Below are positions 8,646 to 16,576 of a stretch of DNA of 64,000 nucleotides, piece after piece. How positions within the stretch are numbered: the first letter of the stretch is position 1; each line of letters starts with the position of its first letter. Location of the stretch: NCBI GenBank assembly GCA_017555875.1, contig JAFZFN010000002.1, forward strand, positions 1-64,000, in the 5' to 3' direction. Position numbers and translations under genes: made by a program. Source of the DNA: Bacteroidaceae bacterium. GTDB taxonomy: Bacteria > Bacteroidota > Bacteroidia > Bacteroidales > Bacteroidaceae. Below the pieces are notes generated by a model. That model had not been told where the DNA came from. It saw only the letters and a program-made list of their open reading frames with translations, and made no database searches.

Positions 8646-8796
8646 CCACGGATTTCACGGATTTAACAGATTAACATTTTAATATCAACACGTTGGCTCT
8701 GCGCAACGGAGGGGTACAAGCGAAGCGTGTACGGAATCTGTGAAATATTGTATGAAATTCTGTTGATAAAATCTGAGTAATCCGTGAAATCTGTGG
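8646..8796. repeat. 151-bp MITE-like inverted repeat
   Basis: The ends are imperfect inverted repeats: CCACGGATTTCACGGATT at 8646-8663, and AATCCGTGAAATCTGTGG at 8779-8796. Inner inverted arms (AATATCAACA and TGTTGATAAA) nest inside. It fills the gap between the 8157 gene and the M15 peptidase, has no gene, and is preceded by a low-complexity AATTGAAAA stretch (8613-8645). Confidence 0.75.
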
Positions 8797-8842
8797 TTAG
8801 ACAAGACACTTCAATGAAAACAATAAAACATAAAATCAAAGC

Positions 8843-9253
8843 ATGAAATATTTCACCATCCCCGAACTCTCCCATAGCGACACGGCTGTGTCGCTTGGGA
8901 TTGATAACACTCCCTCGAAGGAGCATGTCGCGAACCTCGAACGGCTGGTCGCCCATGTGCTCGACCCTCTGCGCGAGTCGTGGGGAGGCCCCATCTGCGT
9001 GAGCAGCGGCTACCGCTGCCCCATGCTCAACAAGGAGGTGGGCGGTGTGGAGGGCAGCTACCACACGCGCGGCATGGCGGCCGACATCTACGACCCGAAG
9101 GGCTTGACCGAAGGGCTCTTCTGGCGGTTGCGTGAGCTCTACTGCGAGCACAAGGTGCCCATCACCGAGTGCTACTATGACCACAAGCACGACTACATCC
9201 ACGTAGCCTACAACCCCGCAGAGGACCACGCGTGGCCGTTCTGGGAGAAGTAA
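8843..9253 (+). CDS. Peptidase M15A family (D-Ala-D-Ala carboxypeptidase/endolysin-like)
   Basis: A 136-residue M15-type peptidase domain with no signal peptide. The zinc ligands expected for the family are visible: His74 and Asp81 in YHTRGMAADIY, and His120 in DYIHVAYN. A conserved SSGYRCPMLNKEVGG segment precedes them (about residues 54-68). Proteins of this type cleave peptidoglycan stem peptides. In Bacteroidales small versions like this occur in prophage or integrated islands near VirE-N/DUF3987 genes, as here. An endolysin-like origin is likely; it could also be domesticated. The length is complete for the small M15A class. Confidence 0.85.
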   Translation: MKYFTIPELSHSDTAVSLGIDNTPSKEHVANLERLVAHVLDPLRESWGGPICVSSGYRCPMLNKEVGGVEGSYHTRGMAADIYDPKGLTEGLFWRLRELYCEHKVPITECYYDHKHDYIHVAYNPAEDHAWPFWEK

Positions 9254-9255
9254 CA

Positions 9256-9358
9256 GCCCCCCTCTAATCCCCCCAAGGGGGGATGACCCAAACGAAACAT
9301 TAACTTAAAAAAGTCCTCCTCTCGCTCTCACGATGGCGGGAACCCTCCCCCTTGGGGG
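9256..9358 (+). repeat. Degenerate palindromic element of the GC-rich stem family
   Basis: The left arm GCCCCCCTCTAATCCCCCC-AAGGGGGGATGACCC (9256-9289) and the partial right arm (CGATGGCGGGAACCC, then TCCCCCTTGGGGG, 9331-9358) reproduce the layout of the elements at 8076 and 13762, including the GATG box before the right stem. The outer end of the right arm is missing, because a second repeat type begins there. Confidence 0.55.
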
Positions 9359-9435
9359 CCGACGCGAAAGAAGCGTCGGTTGCGACGACGAGAGATTTAT
9401 CTCTCCAAAGGAGTCTCGCTTGCGAGCTATCAGAG
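9357..9435 (+). repeat. Second dispersed hairpin repeat, copy 1
   Basis: It contains GCCGACGCGAAAGAAGCGTCGG (hairpin), TTGCGACGACGAGAG, CTCTCCAAAGGAGT and CTCGCTTGCGAG in order. The same order of hairpins (CCGATGC ... GCATCGG, TTGCGACGACGGAG, CCAAAGGAGT, GCGACTTGTCGC) occurs at 12131-12213. The open frame runs through it, so an annotator could place the next gene's start too early. Confidence 0.65.
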
Positions 9436-9456
9436 AGGGGGCCTCTTCTTCTTCTC

Positions 9457-11775
9457 ATGATCAATTACGTAAATAACTCATTCGACAAAGTGCTCAAGCC
9501 CTGCGACGCGCAGCAGTTCATGACGCTCACGCAGAGCGAGCAGACCGAGCGCCTCATCCTCGACCATCGTGCAGGGGAGCCCAAGGCAAAAATAAAACTA
9601 CCTGCACTGACCTATATGGGAGTGTTTGATAAGACAAAATGGCCCCCCTCAAATCCCCCCAAGGGGGGAGGCACGCGCAAGGCAGAGTTCATGCGGCCTA
9701 CAGGGCTCCTGATGATAGACTTTGACCACAGCTCTAATCCCCGTGCCATATACGATGCATTGTTCTCTTGCCTCGCATCGGCAGAAGTGGACCCGACGAG
9801 TGTGCTGGCTTTGGCTCACATCACTCCCAGTGGTGATGGCCTGCGGCTCGTGCTCAAGCGTGAGAAGGGCAAGAGCATCCAGCAGGGACAGTACGAGTGG
9901 TTTAAGCGCATACAAGAGCACTATGAAGGCGAGCTCACCTTTGACGATGTCTGCAAGGACATCTCGCGCCTCTCGTTCGCCCCGATGCAGAGGGAGATAC
10001 TCTACTATAACCCGAGCCTGCTGTTTGCTCCGCTGCCCCCACAAGAGGACTATCCCGACGAGCGAGCCCCCTTGTGGACCCACCCTAACCCTCCCTGTGA
10101 GGGAGGGAACACTGCCATCGCGGAGCCTCAAGTCCTCCCTCACAGGGAGGATTTAGGTGGGTCCTATGACGGCATCCCTTACTCGGACATTGTCCTCCGC
10201 CTCGAAGAGCAGCTCGGTGGCGCACCCGAGCACGGAGCACGCAACTCCTTCATTTTCACCATGGCCTGCAACCTCCGCTACATCTGCAACGACGACCCCG
10301 CGTGGATAGCCTCCGTGCTCCCCACCTATGGCGAAGACCCGCAGAAGCAGCAGCGCACCATACAGAGCGCAGTGCAGCGCCCCATGTCGCGCGAGATGCC
10401 CGAGCCCATGAAGCGAGCGCTGAAGATAGCCAAGATGTGTGCCGCGGGCAGCAGCGATGAGAGTGAAAATTCAGAATTCAAAATTCATAATTCAGAATTG
10501 CCTCCCGCTCTGCCCGCCGTGCTCCCCGACGTGGTAGAACTCCTCGTGTCGCGCACCCCCGAACACCTGCGCCCCGCGGTGGCGATGAGCGTGTTCCCTC
10601 CGCTCGGAGCCCACGTCCACGGACTGGAGTTTGCCTACTGGGATGGGCGCGACTACGAGCCCACCTTCATGAACGTGCTCGTGGCCGAATTGTCGGCAGG
10701 TAAGTCGGCAGTGAACAAGCCCATCGACTGCATCATCTCGGACATCAAGACCCGCGACCTCATCGTCCGCGAGCGCATGCGAGAGTGGCGCGAGCAGTGT
10801 GCCCGCATGAAGAGCACCGAGGACAAGCCCAAGCGACCCGAAGGTCTCTACGTGCAGATCCTCTCGGCAGACATGACCAACGCCACCTTCGTGCAGCGAC
10901 TCCTCGATGCGGGTGAGAACTTCCTCTACACGCAGATGGACGAGGTGGAGCTCCTCGATGCCCTCAAGGTGAGCAGCCGCTCGGGAGCCGTGAGCGCCAT
11001 CCTCCGACTGGCCTTCGACTGCGGAGAGTATGGGCAGGAGCGTATCGCCACGAATGCCGTCGATGCCCGCGTCCGCGTACGCTGGAACTGGAATGCCTCG
11101 ACCACCGTGCAGCGCGTGCGCAAGTACTTCGCCAAGAACATTGCCGACGGCACGCTCTCGCGACTCTCCTTCGCCACCATCATCAAGGACGATGACGACT
11201 GGGGCGACATGCTGCGCCCCGTGTTCGGTGAGTATGACCAGCGCTTTGCCGACGAGCTGAAGCCCTACATCGACCGCCTCGAGCAGACCCGCGGACGCCT
11301 CGTGTGCCCCGAGGCCAAAGCGTGGGCAGATAGGCTCAGCCTCGAGCTCATCGGCTTCGCCCGAGAGATTGAGGACCGCACCTACGCCCAGTTCTCCCAC
11401 CGCGCAGTGCTCATGGGCTTCTTCCGCGCCATGCTCCTCTACGTCATGAACGATTGCCAGTGGACGCAGATCATAGCCGACTTTGCCCGATGGACCGTAG
11501 AGTATGACCTGTGGTGCAAGATGCGCTTCTTCTCCGATATGATACGCAGCGACCTCCAAGGCGAGAAGACCTCCATCCAACGCGGCCCCGTGAGCCTGCT
11601 CACGCTCTTGCCCAAGGAGTTTACCCGCGAGGACGTGCGTGCCTTGCGCATCGCGCAGGGGATGAAGCCCGACCCGAAGAACATGTTGTCGCACTGGGTT
11701 TGCAAGGGTGTGGTCGAGAGGGATGATAGTAGAGGCGTGTACGTAAAAGGTCCGAAGTCCGAAGTCCGAAATTAA
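9457..11775 (+). CDS. VirE-N (BT4734-like)/DUF3987 primase-helicase-like protein
   Basis: 772 residues from the ATG at 9457; the frame is open 35 codons further upstream, but that part is repeat sequence. Residues 1 to about 205 match the BT4734/VirE N-terminal family (KVLKPCD start, LMIDFDH and HITPSGDGLRLVL motifs). Residues about 350-700 match DUF3987 (HVHGLEFAYWDGRDYEPTF, NVLVAELSAGKSAVNKPI). Such proteins lie in Bacteroidales islands near DUF4248 and peptidoglycan hydrolase genes; a role in replication of integrated elements is only inferred. Three repeat-derived in-frame inserts are visible: residues about 61-73 (PPSNPPKGGG), about 207-237 (two palindrome arms) and about 335-349 (from an AATTCA repeat). 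They fall between conserved blocks, so the protein may still fold. Confidence 0.82.
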   Translation: MINYVNNSFDKVLKPCDAQQFMTLTQSEQTERLILDHRAGEPKAKIKLPALTYMGVFDKTKWPPSNPPKGGGTRKAEFMRPTGLLMIDFDHSSNPRAIYDALFSCLASAEVDPTSVLALAHITPSGDGLRLVLKREKGKSIQQGQYEWFKRIQEHYEGELTFDDVCKDISRLSFAPMQREILYYNPSLLFAPLPPQEDYPDERAPLWTHPNPPCEGGNTAIAEPQVLPHREDLGGSYDGIPYSDIVLRLEEQLGGAPEHGARNSFIFTMACNLRYICNDDPAWIASVLPTYGEDPQKQQRTIQSAVQRPMSREMPEPMKRALKIAKMCAAGSSDESENSEFKIHNSELPPALPAVLPDVVELLVSRTPEHLRPAVAMSVFPPLGAHVHGLEFAYWDGRDYEPTFMNVLVAELSAGKSAVNKPIDCIISDIKTRDLIVRERMREWREQCARMKSTEDKPKRPEGLYVQILSADMTNATFVQRLLDAGENFLYTQMDEVELLDALKVSSRSGAVSAILRLAFDCGEYGQERIATNAVDARVRVRWNWNASTTVQRVRKYFAKNIADGTLSRLSFATIIKDDDDWGDMLRPVFGEYDQRFADELKPYIDRLEQTRGRLVCPEAKAWADRLSLELIGFAREIEDRTYAQFSHRAVLMGFFRAMLLYVMNDCQWTQIIADFARWTVEYDLWCKMRFFSDMIRSDLQGEKTSIQRGPVSLLTLLPKEFTREDVRALRIAQGMKPDPKNMLSHWVCKGVVERDDSRGVYVKGPKSEVRN
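9641..9672 (+). repeat. Single GC-rich stem inserted in frame
   Basis: CCCCCCTCAAATCCCCCC followed by AAGGGGGGAGG forms one stem of the same family as the arms at 9256 and 10076. It is translated as PPSNPPKGGG within the VirE-N region of the 9457 gene. No partner arm is visible. Confidence 0.6.
10076..10164. mobile_element. 89-bp palindromic element, in frame inside the DUF3987 gene
   Basis: It begins GGACCCACCCTAACC and ends GGTGGGTCC. Each half contains a stem (CCCTCCCTGTGAGGGAGGG; CCTCCCTCACAGGGAGG). The spacer holds ATCGCGGAG, the complement of the CCGCGATG-type box in other copies. It adds about 30 codons without a stop (translation includes HPNPPCEGG and VLPHREDLGG). It is the shortest complete two-arm member in the window. 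Confidence 0.8.
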
Positions 11776-11790
11776 TTTGCGCACCATATT

Positions 11791-12012
11791 ATGGAAGAAT
11801 TCAATATCAAAAGCTACCCCTTCGGTGAGCTGGCCCAGCTCTACTATCCCGACCACACCTATGACAGCGCACTGCGCCTCTTCCGCAGAGAGATGCACGA
11901 GACGCGAGGACTATGGGATGCGATGCAGAAAGTAGGCTACAAGGAATATACGAAAGTGCTCACCCGAGGGCAGGTGAAGGTAATAGTCCAATTCCTCGAC
12001 CCACCATACTAG
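11791..12012 (+). CDS. DUF4248 family protein
   Basis: A 73-residue protein (IKSYPFGELAQLYYPD ... LTRGQVKVIVQFLDPP) matching the DUF4248 family of small Bacteroidales proteins. Members regularly accompany VirE-N/DUF3987 genes, and here it starts 15 nt after that gene in the same direction. The sequence resembles a small helix-turn-helix-like domain (SYPFGELAQLYYP as a possible first helix), but binding is unproven. It appears to be the last gene of the accessory island; repeat-rich non-coding DNA follows. Confidence 0.82.
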   Translation: MEEFNIKSYPFGELAQLYYPDHTYDSALRLFRREMHETRGLWDAMQKVGYKEYTKVLTRGQVKVIVQFLDPPY

Positions 12013-12345
12013 TTAATTAGGAATTAGGAATTAGGAGTTAGGAATTAGAAAGGTTCGTGCAAACGAGCGCAACCTTTAGGTCGACGCCCGAAGGGGCTGA
12101 AGTCAATGTAAACTTGTTTACAATTTCTCAGCGCCGATGCGAAAGGAGCATCGGTTGCGACGACGGAGCCTTTAGGGTCCCAAAGGAGTAGCGACTTGTC
12201 GCTCTACAGCCGAAGCTCAACAACGAAGTTGTTAATTAAGGCACCGCTCTGCTATGAAGCAGGGCGGTGTTGCGTAGTCAAGGATTGTTCAAGTGAACTT
12301 GATGTTTCGCTCACTCGCCTCAGGAAATTGAAAATAAATTTAACC
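12013..12345. repeat. Repeat-filled intergenic region with a second hairpin repeat copy
   Basis: No gene is seen. It opens with tandem AATTAGG units (12014-12048). At 12131-12213 is copy 2 of the repeat found at 9357-9435, sharing GATGCGAAAGGAGCATC, TTGCGACGACGGAG and CCAAAGGAGTA plus a GCGACTTGTCGC hairpin. AACAACGAAGTTGTT lies at about 12219-12233. A strong hairpin (CACCGCTCTGCT, ATGA, AGCAGGGCGGTG) at 12242-12269 could end transcription of the island, although it lacks a T-run. Confidence 0.7.
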
Positions 12346-12492
12346 TTGTTGAATTTCTGCCTCGCTCAATAAAGAAAATACAAGCACTTTCTTTATATTC
12401 GCTCGTTGAAATTTAACTTTTTTGTTGAATTTCTGCCTCGCTCAATAAAGAAAATTCAAGCACTTTCTTTATATTCGCTCGTTGAAATTTGC
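12346..12492. repeat. 76-bp tandem duplication upstream of pspC
   Basis: Two nearly identical direct copies (12346-12421 and 12422-12492) begin TTGTTGAATTTCTGCC and contain AAAGAAAATNCAAGCAC, TTTCTTTATATTCGC and TCGTTGAAATTT. Each copy has an AAAGAAA/TTTCTTT inverted pair. The end of the second copy provides the -33 TTTG of the pspC promoter. Confidence 0.9.
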
Positions 12493-12519
12493 TTTTTATC
12501 TCAGTTTGCTGTATCTTCG
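12488..12519 (+). promoter_or_regulatory. Promoter for pspC-argC
   Basis: TTTG at 12488-12491, a 20-nt spacer and TATCTTCG at 12512-12519 fit the Bacteroidetes consensus except for one base in the -7 box. The leader to the pspC ATG would be about 20 nt. Confidence 0.6.
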
Positions 12520-12546
12520 CCCTTTCAAACTTAGTTTTAAGGAATT

Positions 12547-12762
12547 ATGTCAGATATCAAGAAACTGGAGCGCCCCCGCGCAGGGCGCAAATTGGCGGGC
12601 GTGTGTGCCGCCATAGCCAACTATGCAGGACTCGACGTGACGGTGGTGAGAGTGGTGTATGTGCTGCTCACCTTCTTCACCGCGTTCTGTGGCCTTATCG
12701 TATATTTCATCCTCACGCTGCTCATCCCCGAGGAGAAGAACCACTTTAACATCGACCGATAA
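12547..12762 (+). CDS. PspC domain membrane protein
   Basis: A 71-residue PspC domain protein (RAGRKLAGVCAAIANYAGLD, then one transmembrane segment at about residues 37-60, then a short cytoplasmic tail). PspC proteins are small inner-membrane proteins linked to envelope stress in other bacteria; stand-alone versions like this are common in Bacteroidetes and their role there is unclear. The gene ends 2 nt before argC, so the two are almost certainly co-transcribed, a pairing with no obvious functional link. The domain match is strong over the whole length. Confidence 0.88.
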   Translation: MSDIKKLERPRAGRKLAGVCAAIANYAGLDVTVVRVVYVLLTFFTAFCGLIVYFILTLLIPEEKNHFNIDR

Positions 12763-12764
12763 TC

Positions 12765-13757
12765 ATGGTGAAGGTAGGTATACTGGGCGCTGCCGGATAT
12801 ACGGGTGGCGAGCTCATCCGTCTCCTGGTGCATCATCCCGAGGCGGAGATCGTCTTTGCCAATAGCGAGAGCAATGCGGGCAACCTCGTGGCTGACGTGC
12901 ACGAGGGACTCTTGGGCGACACCGACCTGAGGTTTACCGATGCGATGCCCTTCGATGAGGTGGACGTGGTGTTCTTCTGCTTCGGCCACGGCAAGAGCGA
13001 GCAGTTCCTGCAGGAGCATTCCATCCCCGAGCATGTGAAGATCATCGACCTGGCACAGGACTTCCGCATCGCGGCACCCACACACGACTATGTGTATGGC
13101 TTGCCCGAGATACACCGAGAGCAGATCCGCGAGTGCCAGCACCTGGCCAACCCCGGTTGCTTTGCCACCTGCATACAGCTCGGCCTGCTGCCCTTGGCCA
13201 AGGCGGGACTGCTCACCCACGATGTGGCGGTGAACGCCATCACGGGATCTACCGGCGCAGGGCAGAAGCCTGTGGCGACGACACACTTCAGCTGGCGCAG
13301 TGACAACATGAGCATCTACAAGGTCTTCACCCACCAGCACTTGCACGAAATACGCCAATCACTCACTGAGTTGCAAGGCTCGCTCGAGGCCTCCATCGAC
13401 TTCATTCCCTACCGTGGTGATTTTGCCCGCGGCATCTTCTGCACCGAGGTGGTGAAGTTCGACGGCGCTGAGGGCTCGCCCACCAACCCCACGGCGGAGC
13501 AGCTGGCCGAGATGTACCGTGCGTTCTACGCCGATGCGGCCTTCACCCACTACGTGGACAAGGCGCTCGACTTGAAGCAGGTGGTCAACACCAACAAGGC
13601 GCTCGTGCACATCGACAAGTTTGGCAACAAGGTTGTCATCACCTGTATCATCGACAACCTACTCAAAGGTGCCGTAGGGCAGGCAGTACAAAATATGAAT
13701 CTCATGTTCGGCATGGATGAAAAAGCTGGACTTAACCTCAAAGCGAACGCCTTCTAA
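12765..13757 (+). CDS. argC: N-acetyl-gamma-glutamyl-phosphate reductase
   Basis: A 330-residue ArgC that reduces N-acetylglutamyl phosphate to the semialdehyde with NADPH in arginine synthesis (cytoplasm). The N-terminal Rossmann motif GILGAAGYTGGELIRLL is at about residues 5-21. The catalytic cysteine is in the NPGCFAT motif (about residue 130), and the GSTGAGQ segment follows. The length is normal for the Bacteroidales form. It is followed after a palindromic element by argD; argG, argF and argB are not in the window. Confidence 0.95.
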   Translation: MVKVGILGAAGYTGGELIRLLVHHPEAEIVFANSESNAGNLVADVHEGLLGDTDLRFTDAMPFDEVDVVFFCFGHGKSEQFLQEHSIPEHVKIIDLAQDFRIAAPTHDYVYGLPEIHREQIRECQHLANPGCFATCIQLGLLPLAKAGLLTHDVAVNAITGSTGAGQKPVATTHFSWRSDNMSIYKVFTHQHLHEIRQSLTELQGSLEASIDFIPYRGDFARGIFCTEVVKFDGAEGSPTNPTAEQLAEMYRAFYADAAFTHYVDKALDLKQVVNTNKALVHIDKFGNKVVITCIIDNLLKGAVGQAVQNMNLMFGMDEKAGLNLKANAF

Positions 13758-13761
13758 ATGG

Positions 13762-13911
13762 GGACCCACCCCAACCCTCCCTGAAGGGAGGGGGTACAGA
13801 GTCCGCAAAAAGAATGTTTAACTATTTAAGGAAGTGACCTACTGGGCAGCGATGGTGGAACTTTTCCGCGATGCTGAGTTCCCTCCCTACAGGGAGGGTT
13901 AGGGTGGGTCC
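13762..13911. mobile_element. 150-bp palindromic element between argC and argD
   Basis: It starts GGACCCACCCCAACC and ends GGGTGGGTCC. The left stem is CCCTCCCTGAAGGGAGGG and the right stem is CCCTCCCTACAGGGAGGG. AGAGTCCGC follows the left stem and CCGCGATG precedes the right stem, as in other family members. It has no gene. It lies 4 nt after the argC stop and 12 nt before the argD ATG, and its stems could affect argD expression. Confidence 0.85.
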
Positions 13912-13923
13912 TCCATTATTACT

Positions 13924-15048
13924 ATGAATCTCTTCGACGTCTATCCACTCTATCCCGTAGAGCCCGTGCAAGGCAAGGGCAGCTACGTATACGATGCCCA
14001 GGGCACCGAGTATCTCGACCTCTATGGCGGACATGCCGTGATCTCTATCGGTCATGCCCACCCACACTATGTGCAGATGATCAGCGGGCAGGTGGCCCGA
14101 CTGGGCTTCTACTCCAACTCTGTGGAGAACAGCCTGCAGCAGCAGCTGGCCGACAAGCTGGGCCGCATCTCGGGCTACGATGACTACAGCCTTTTTCTCT
14201 GCAACTCAGGAGCCGAAGCTAATGAGAACGCTATCAAGCTCGCCTCGTTCCATAACGGCAAGGCCAAGGTGCTGGCATTCGGCAAGGCCTTCCATGGACG
14301 CACCTCGGGTGCCGTAGCCGCTACGGACAACCCCAAGATTAATGCCCCCTTCAACCGCACCCCGAACGTGGAGTTCGTGCCGCTCGGCGACATCGATGCC
14401 GTGGAGGCGAAGCTGCAGACAGGCGAGTTCTGCGCCGTTATCATTGAGGGCATACAAGGTGTGGCAGGTATCCATTGTCCTTCGGTAGAGTTTCTCTGCC
14501 AGTTGCGCGAGGCTACCACAAAGTATGGTGTATCGCTCATTCTTGATGAAATACAGTCGGGTTATGGACGTACTGGTAACTTTTTCGCTCACCAGATTGC
14601 CGGCATTCGCCCTGACCTCATCACCATTGCCAAGGGTATGGGTAATGGTTTCCCCATTGGTGGTGTGCTCATTGCTCCGCACTTCAAACCCTGGCCCAGC
14701 ATGCTCGGAACTACCTTCGGTGGCAACCACCTGGCATGTGCTGCAGCCATCGCCGTGCTCGACGTCTTCGAGCAGGAGCAGCTCGTGGCCAATGCAGCCG
14801 AGGTGGGTGCTTATCTCATTGACGAGCTGAAGAAGATACCTCAGATCAAGGAGGTGCGCGGCCGCGGACTCATGATTGGTATCGAGATTGAAGGCTCGGC
14901 TTCAGAGTTCCGCAAGCGTCTCTTGTTTGAGAAACACATCTTCACTGGAGGTGCTGGCGTGTCAACGGTGCGTCTGTTGCCTGCACTCGGTATTACTAAA
15001 GCCCATGCAGATGCATTCCTTGTTGCGTTTAAGGAACTGATAGGATAA
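13924..15048 (+). CDS. argD: Acetylornithine aminotransferase
   Basis: A 374-residue class III PLP-dependent aminotransferase. It transfers an amino group from glutamate to N-acetylglutamate semialdehyde, the step after ArgC. Visible motifs are FLCNSGAEANENAIKLA (phosphate-binding region), the ILDEIQSGYGRTG block with its PLP-contacting Asp, and the Schiff-base lysine in the ITIAKGMGNGFPIGG segment. It starts just after a palindromic element. The close homolog LysJ/AstC cannot be strictly excluded, but adjacency to argC supports ArgD. Confidence 0.93.
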   Translation: MNLFDVYPLYPVEPVQGKGSYVYDAQGTEYLDLYGGHAVISIGHAHPHYVQMISGQVARLGFYSNSVENSLQQQLADKLGRISGYDDYSLFLCNSGAEANENAIKLASFHNGKAKVLAFGKAFHGRTSGAVAATDNPKINAPFNRTPNVEFVPLGDIDAVEAKLQTGEFCAVIIEGIQGVAGIHCPSVEFLCQLREATTKYGVSLILDEIQSGYGRTGNFFAHQIAGIRPDLITIAKGMGNGFPIGGVLIAPHFKPWPSMLGTTFGGNHLACAAAIAVLDVFEQEQLVANAAEVGAYLIDELKKIPQIKEVRGRGLMIGIEIEGSASEFRKRLLFEKHIFTGGAGVSTVRLLPALGITKAHADAFLVAFKELIG

Positions 15049-15068
15049 TTAAAAAGCTAAAATAGATT

Positions 15069-16571
15069 ATGGATAACAACAGACTATATATCTTCGATAC
15101 TACACTGCGTGATGGTGAGCAGGTGCCCGGCTGTCAACTCAATACGGTGGAGAAGATTCAGGTAGCCAAGCAGTTGGAGTTACTCGGTGTAGACGTCATA
15201 GAGGCAGGTTTCCCCGTGTCTAGTCCTGGTGACTTTAACTCAGTTATTGAGATTAGTAAGGCTGTGACATGGCCCACCATCTGCGCACTTACTCGTGCCG
15301 TAGAAAAGGATATCGACGCAGCTGCTGAGGCATTGAAGTATGCCAAGCGCAAACGTATACACACTGGTATCGGAACCAGCCCTTCGCACATCCGCTACAA
15401 GTTTAACAGCACTCCCGAGGAGATTATCGAGCGTGCCGTGGCTGCGGTGAAGTATGCCAAGCGCTATGTAGAGGACGTTGAGTTCTATGCCGAGGATGCA
15501 GGCCGCACCGACAATGAGTATTTGGCTCGCGTCATCGAGGCTGTGTGCAAGGCAGGTGCTACGGTGTGTAACATCCCCGACACCACAGGCTTCCGCACTC
15601 CTTACGAATATGGCGAGAAAATTAAGTACCTCTACGAGCATGTCGATGCTTTCGCAGCAGGTCGCGCTATCCTCTCTACCCACTGCCACAACGACCTCGG
15701 TATGGCCACTGCCAACACCGTAGCGGGTGTGCTCAACGGTGCACGCCAGGTGGAGGTGACCATCAATGGTATCGGTGAACGTGCCGGTAACACCTCACTC
15801 GAGGAGGTGGCGATGATCTTCAAGACTCACCCCGACTTGGGCATCGAGACCAACATCAACACACAGAAGATATATCCCACCAGCCGCATGGTGAGCTCAT
15901 TGATGAACATGCCCGTGCAGCCCAACAAGGCCGTTGTGGGTCGCAATGCCTTTGCACACTCAAGCGGTATCCACCAGGATGGTGTGCTAAAGAACGTGGA
16001 GACCTACGAGATCATGAACCCCAAGGATGTGGGTATCGACGACAATGCCATCGTGCTCACCGCCCGCAGTGGACGTGCCGCTTTGAAGCATCGTCTCTCG
16101 GTGCTCGGCGTTGAGTTAGAGCAGGATAAGCTTGATAAGGTATACGAAGAGTTCCTCAAACTTGCAGATAAGAAGAAGGAGATCAACGACGACGATGTGC
16201 TCATGCTTGCCGGTGCCGACCGCAGCGACAACCACCACATCAAGCTCGACTACCTGCAGGTGACCAGCGGTGTGGGCGTACGCTCCGTAGCAAGTCTCGG
16301 TTTGAACATTGCAGGCGAGTCGTTCGAGGCAGCAGCCACAGGTAATGGTCCCGTCGATGCTGCCATCAGCGCACTGAAGCAGATCATCAAGCGCAACATG
16401 ACGCTCAAGGAGTTCACCATCCAAGCCATCAGCAAGGGCTCTGACGATGTAGGTAAGGTGCACATGCAGGTGGAGTATAACAACCAACTCTACTACGGCT
16501 TCGGTGCCAACACCGACATCATCGCTGCCAGTGTAGAGGCATATATTGACTGTATAAATAAGTTTAAGTAG
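15069..16571 (+). CDS. leuA: 2-isopropylmalate synthase
   Basis: A 500-residue LeuA that condenses acetyl-CoA with 2-oxoisovalerate, the first committed step of leucine synthesis. The HMGL-like barrel starts [14 protein letters not shown] (about residues 9-21). A metal-binding STHCHNDLG motif and the GIGERAGN segment are present. A C-terminal LeuA dimer regulatory domain (about 370-500) implies leucine feedback. It begins 20 nt after argD and is followed by the DUF559-carrying element and then leuC and leuD. The length and motifs are normal. A palindromic element begins 5 nt after its stop codon. Confidence 0.95.
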   Translation: MDNNRLYIFDTTLRDGEQVPGCQLNTVEKIQVAKQLELLGVDVIEAGFPVSSPGDFNSVIEISKAVTWPTICALTRAVEKDIDAAAEALKYAKRKRIHTGIGTSPSHIRYKFNSTPEEIIERAVAAVKYAKRYVEDVEFYAEDAGRTDNEYLARVIEAVCKAGATVCNIPDTTGFRTPYEYGEKIKYLYEHVDAFAAGRAILSTHCHNDLGMATANTVAGVLNGARQVEVTINGIGERAGNTSLEEVAMIFKTHPDLGIETNINTQKIYPTSRMVSSLMNMPVQPNKAVVGRNAFAHSSGIHQDGVLKNVETYEIMNPKDVGIDDNAIVLTARSGRAALKHRLSVLGVELEQDKLDKVYEEFLKLADKKKEINDDDVLMLAGADRSDNHHIKLDYLQVTSGVGVRSVASLGLNIAGESFEAAATGNGPVDAAISALKQIIKRNMTLKEFTIQAISKGSDDVGKVHMQVEYNNQLYYGFGANTDIIAASVEAYIDCINKFK

Positions 16572-16576
16572 GGGGA

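Noticed and set aside
9352..9456. 35-codon upstream extension of the VirE-N/DUF3987 gene
   Set aside because: It is translated repeat sequence (hairpin repeat copy 1); conserved family residues start after ATG 9457.
10492..11898. 468-residue minus-strand frame opposite the DUF3987 gene
   Set aside because: His- and Glu-rich composition typical of antisense frames; it overlaps two supported plus-strand genes.
12013..12545. Possible tRNA or riboswitch in the long gap before pspC
   Set aside because: Hairpins belong to dispersed repeats found elsewhere in the window; no cloverleaf or known riboswitch core was seen.
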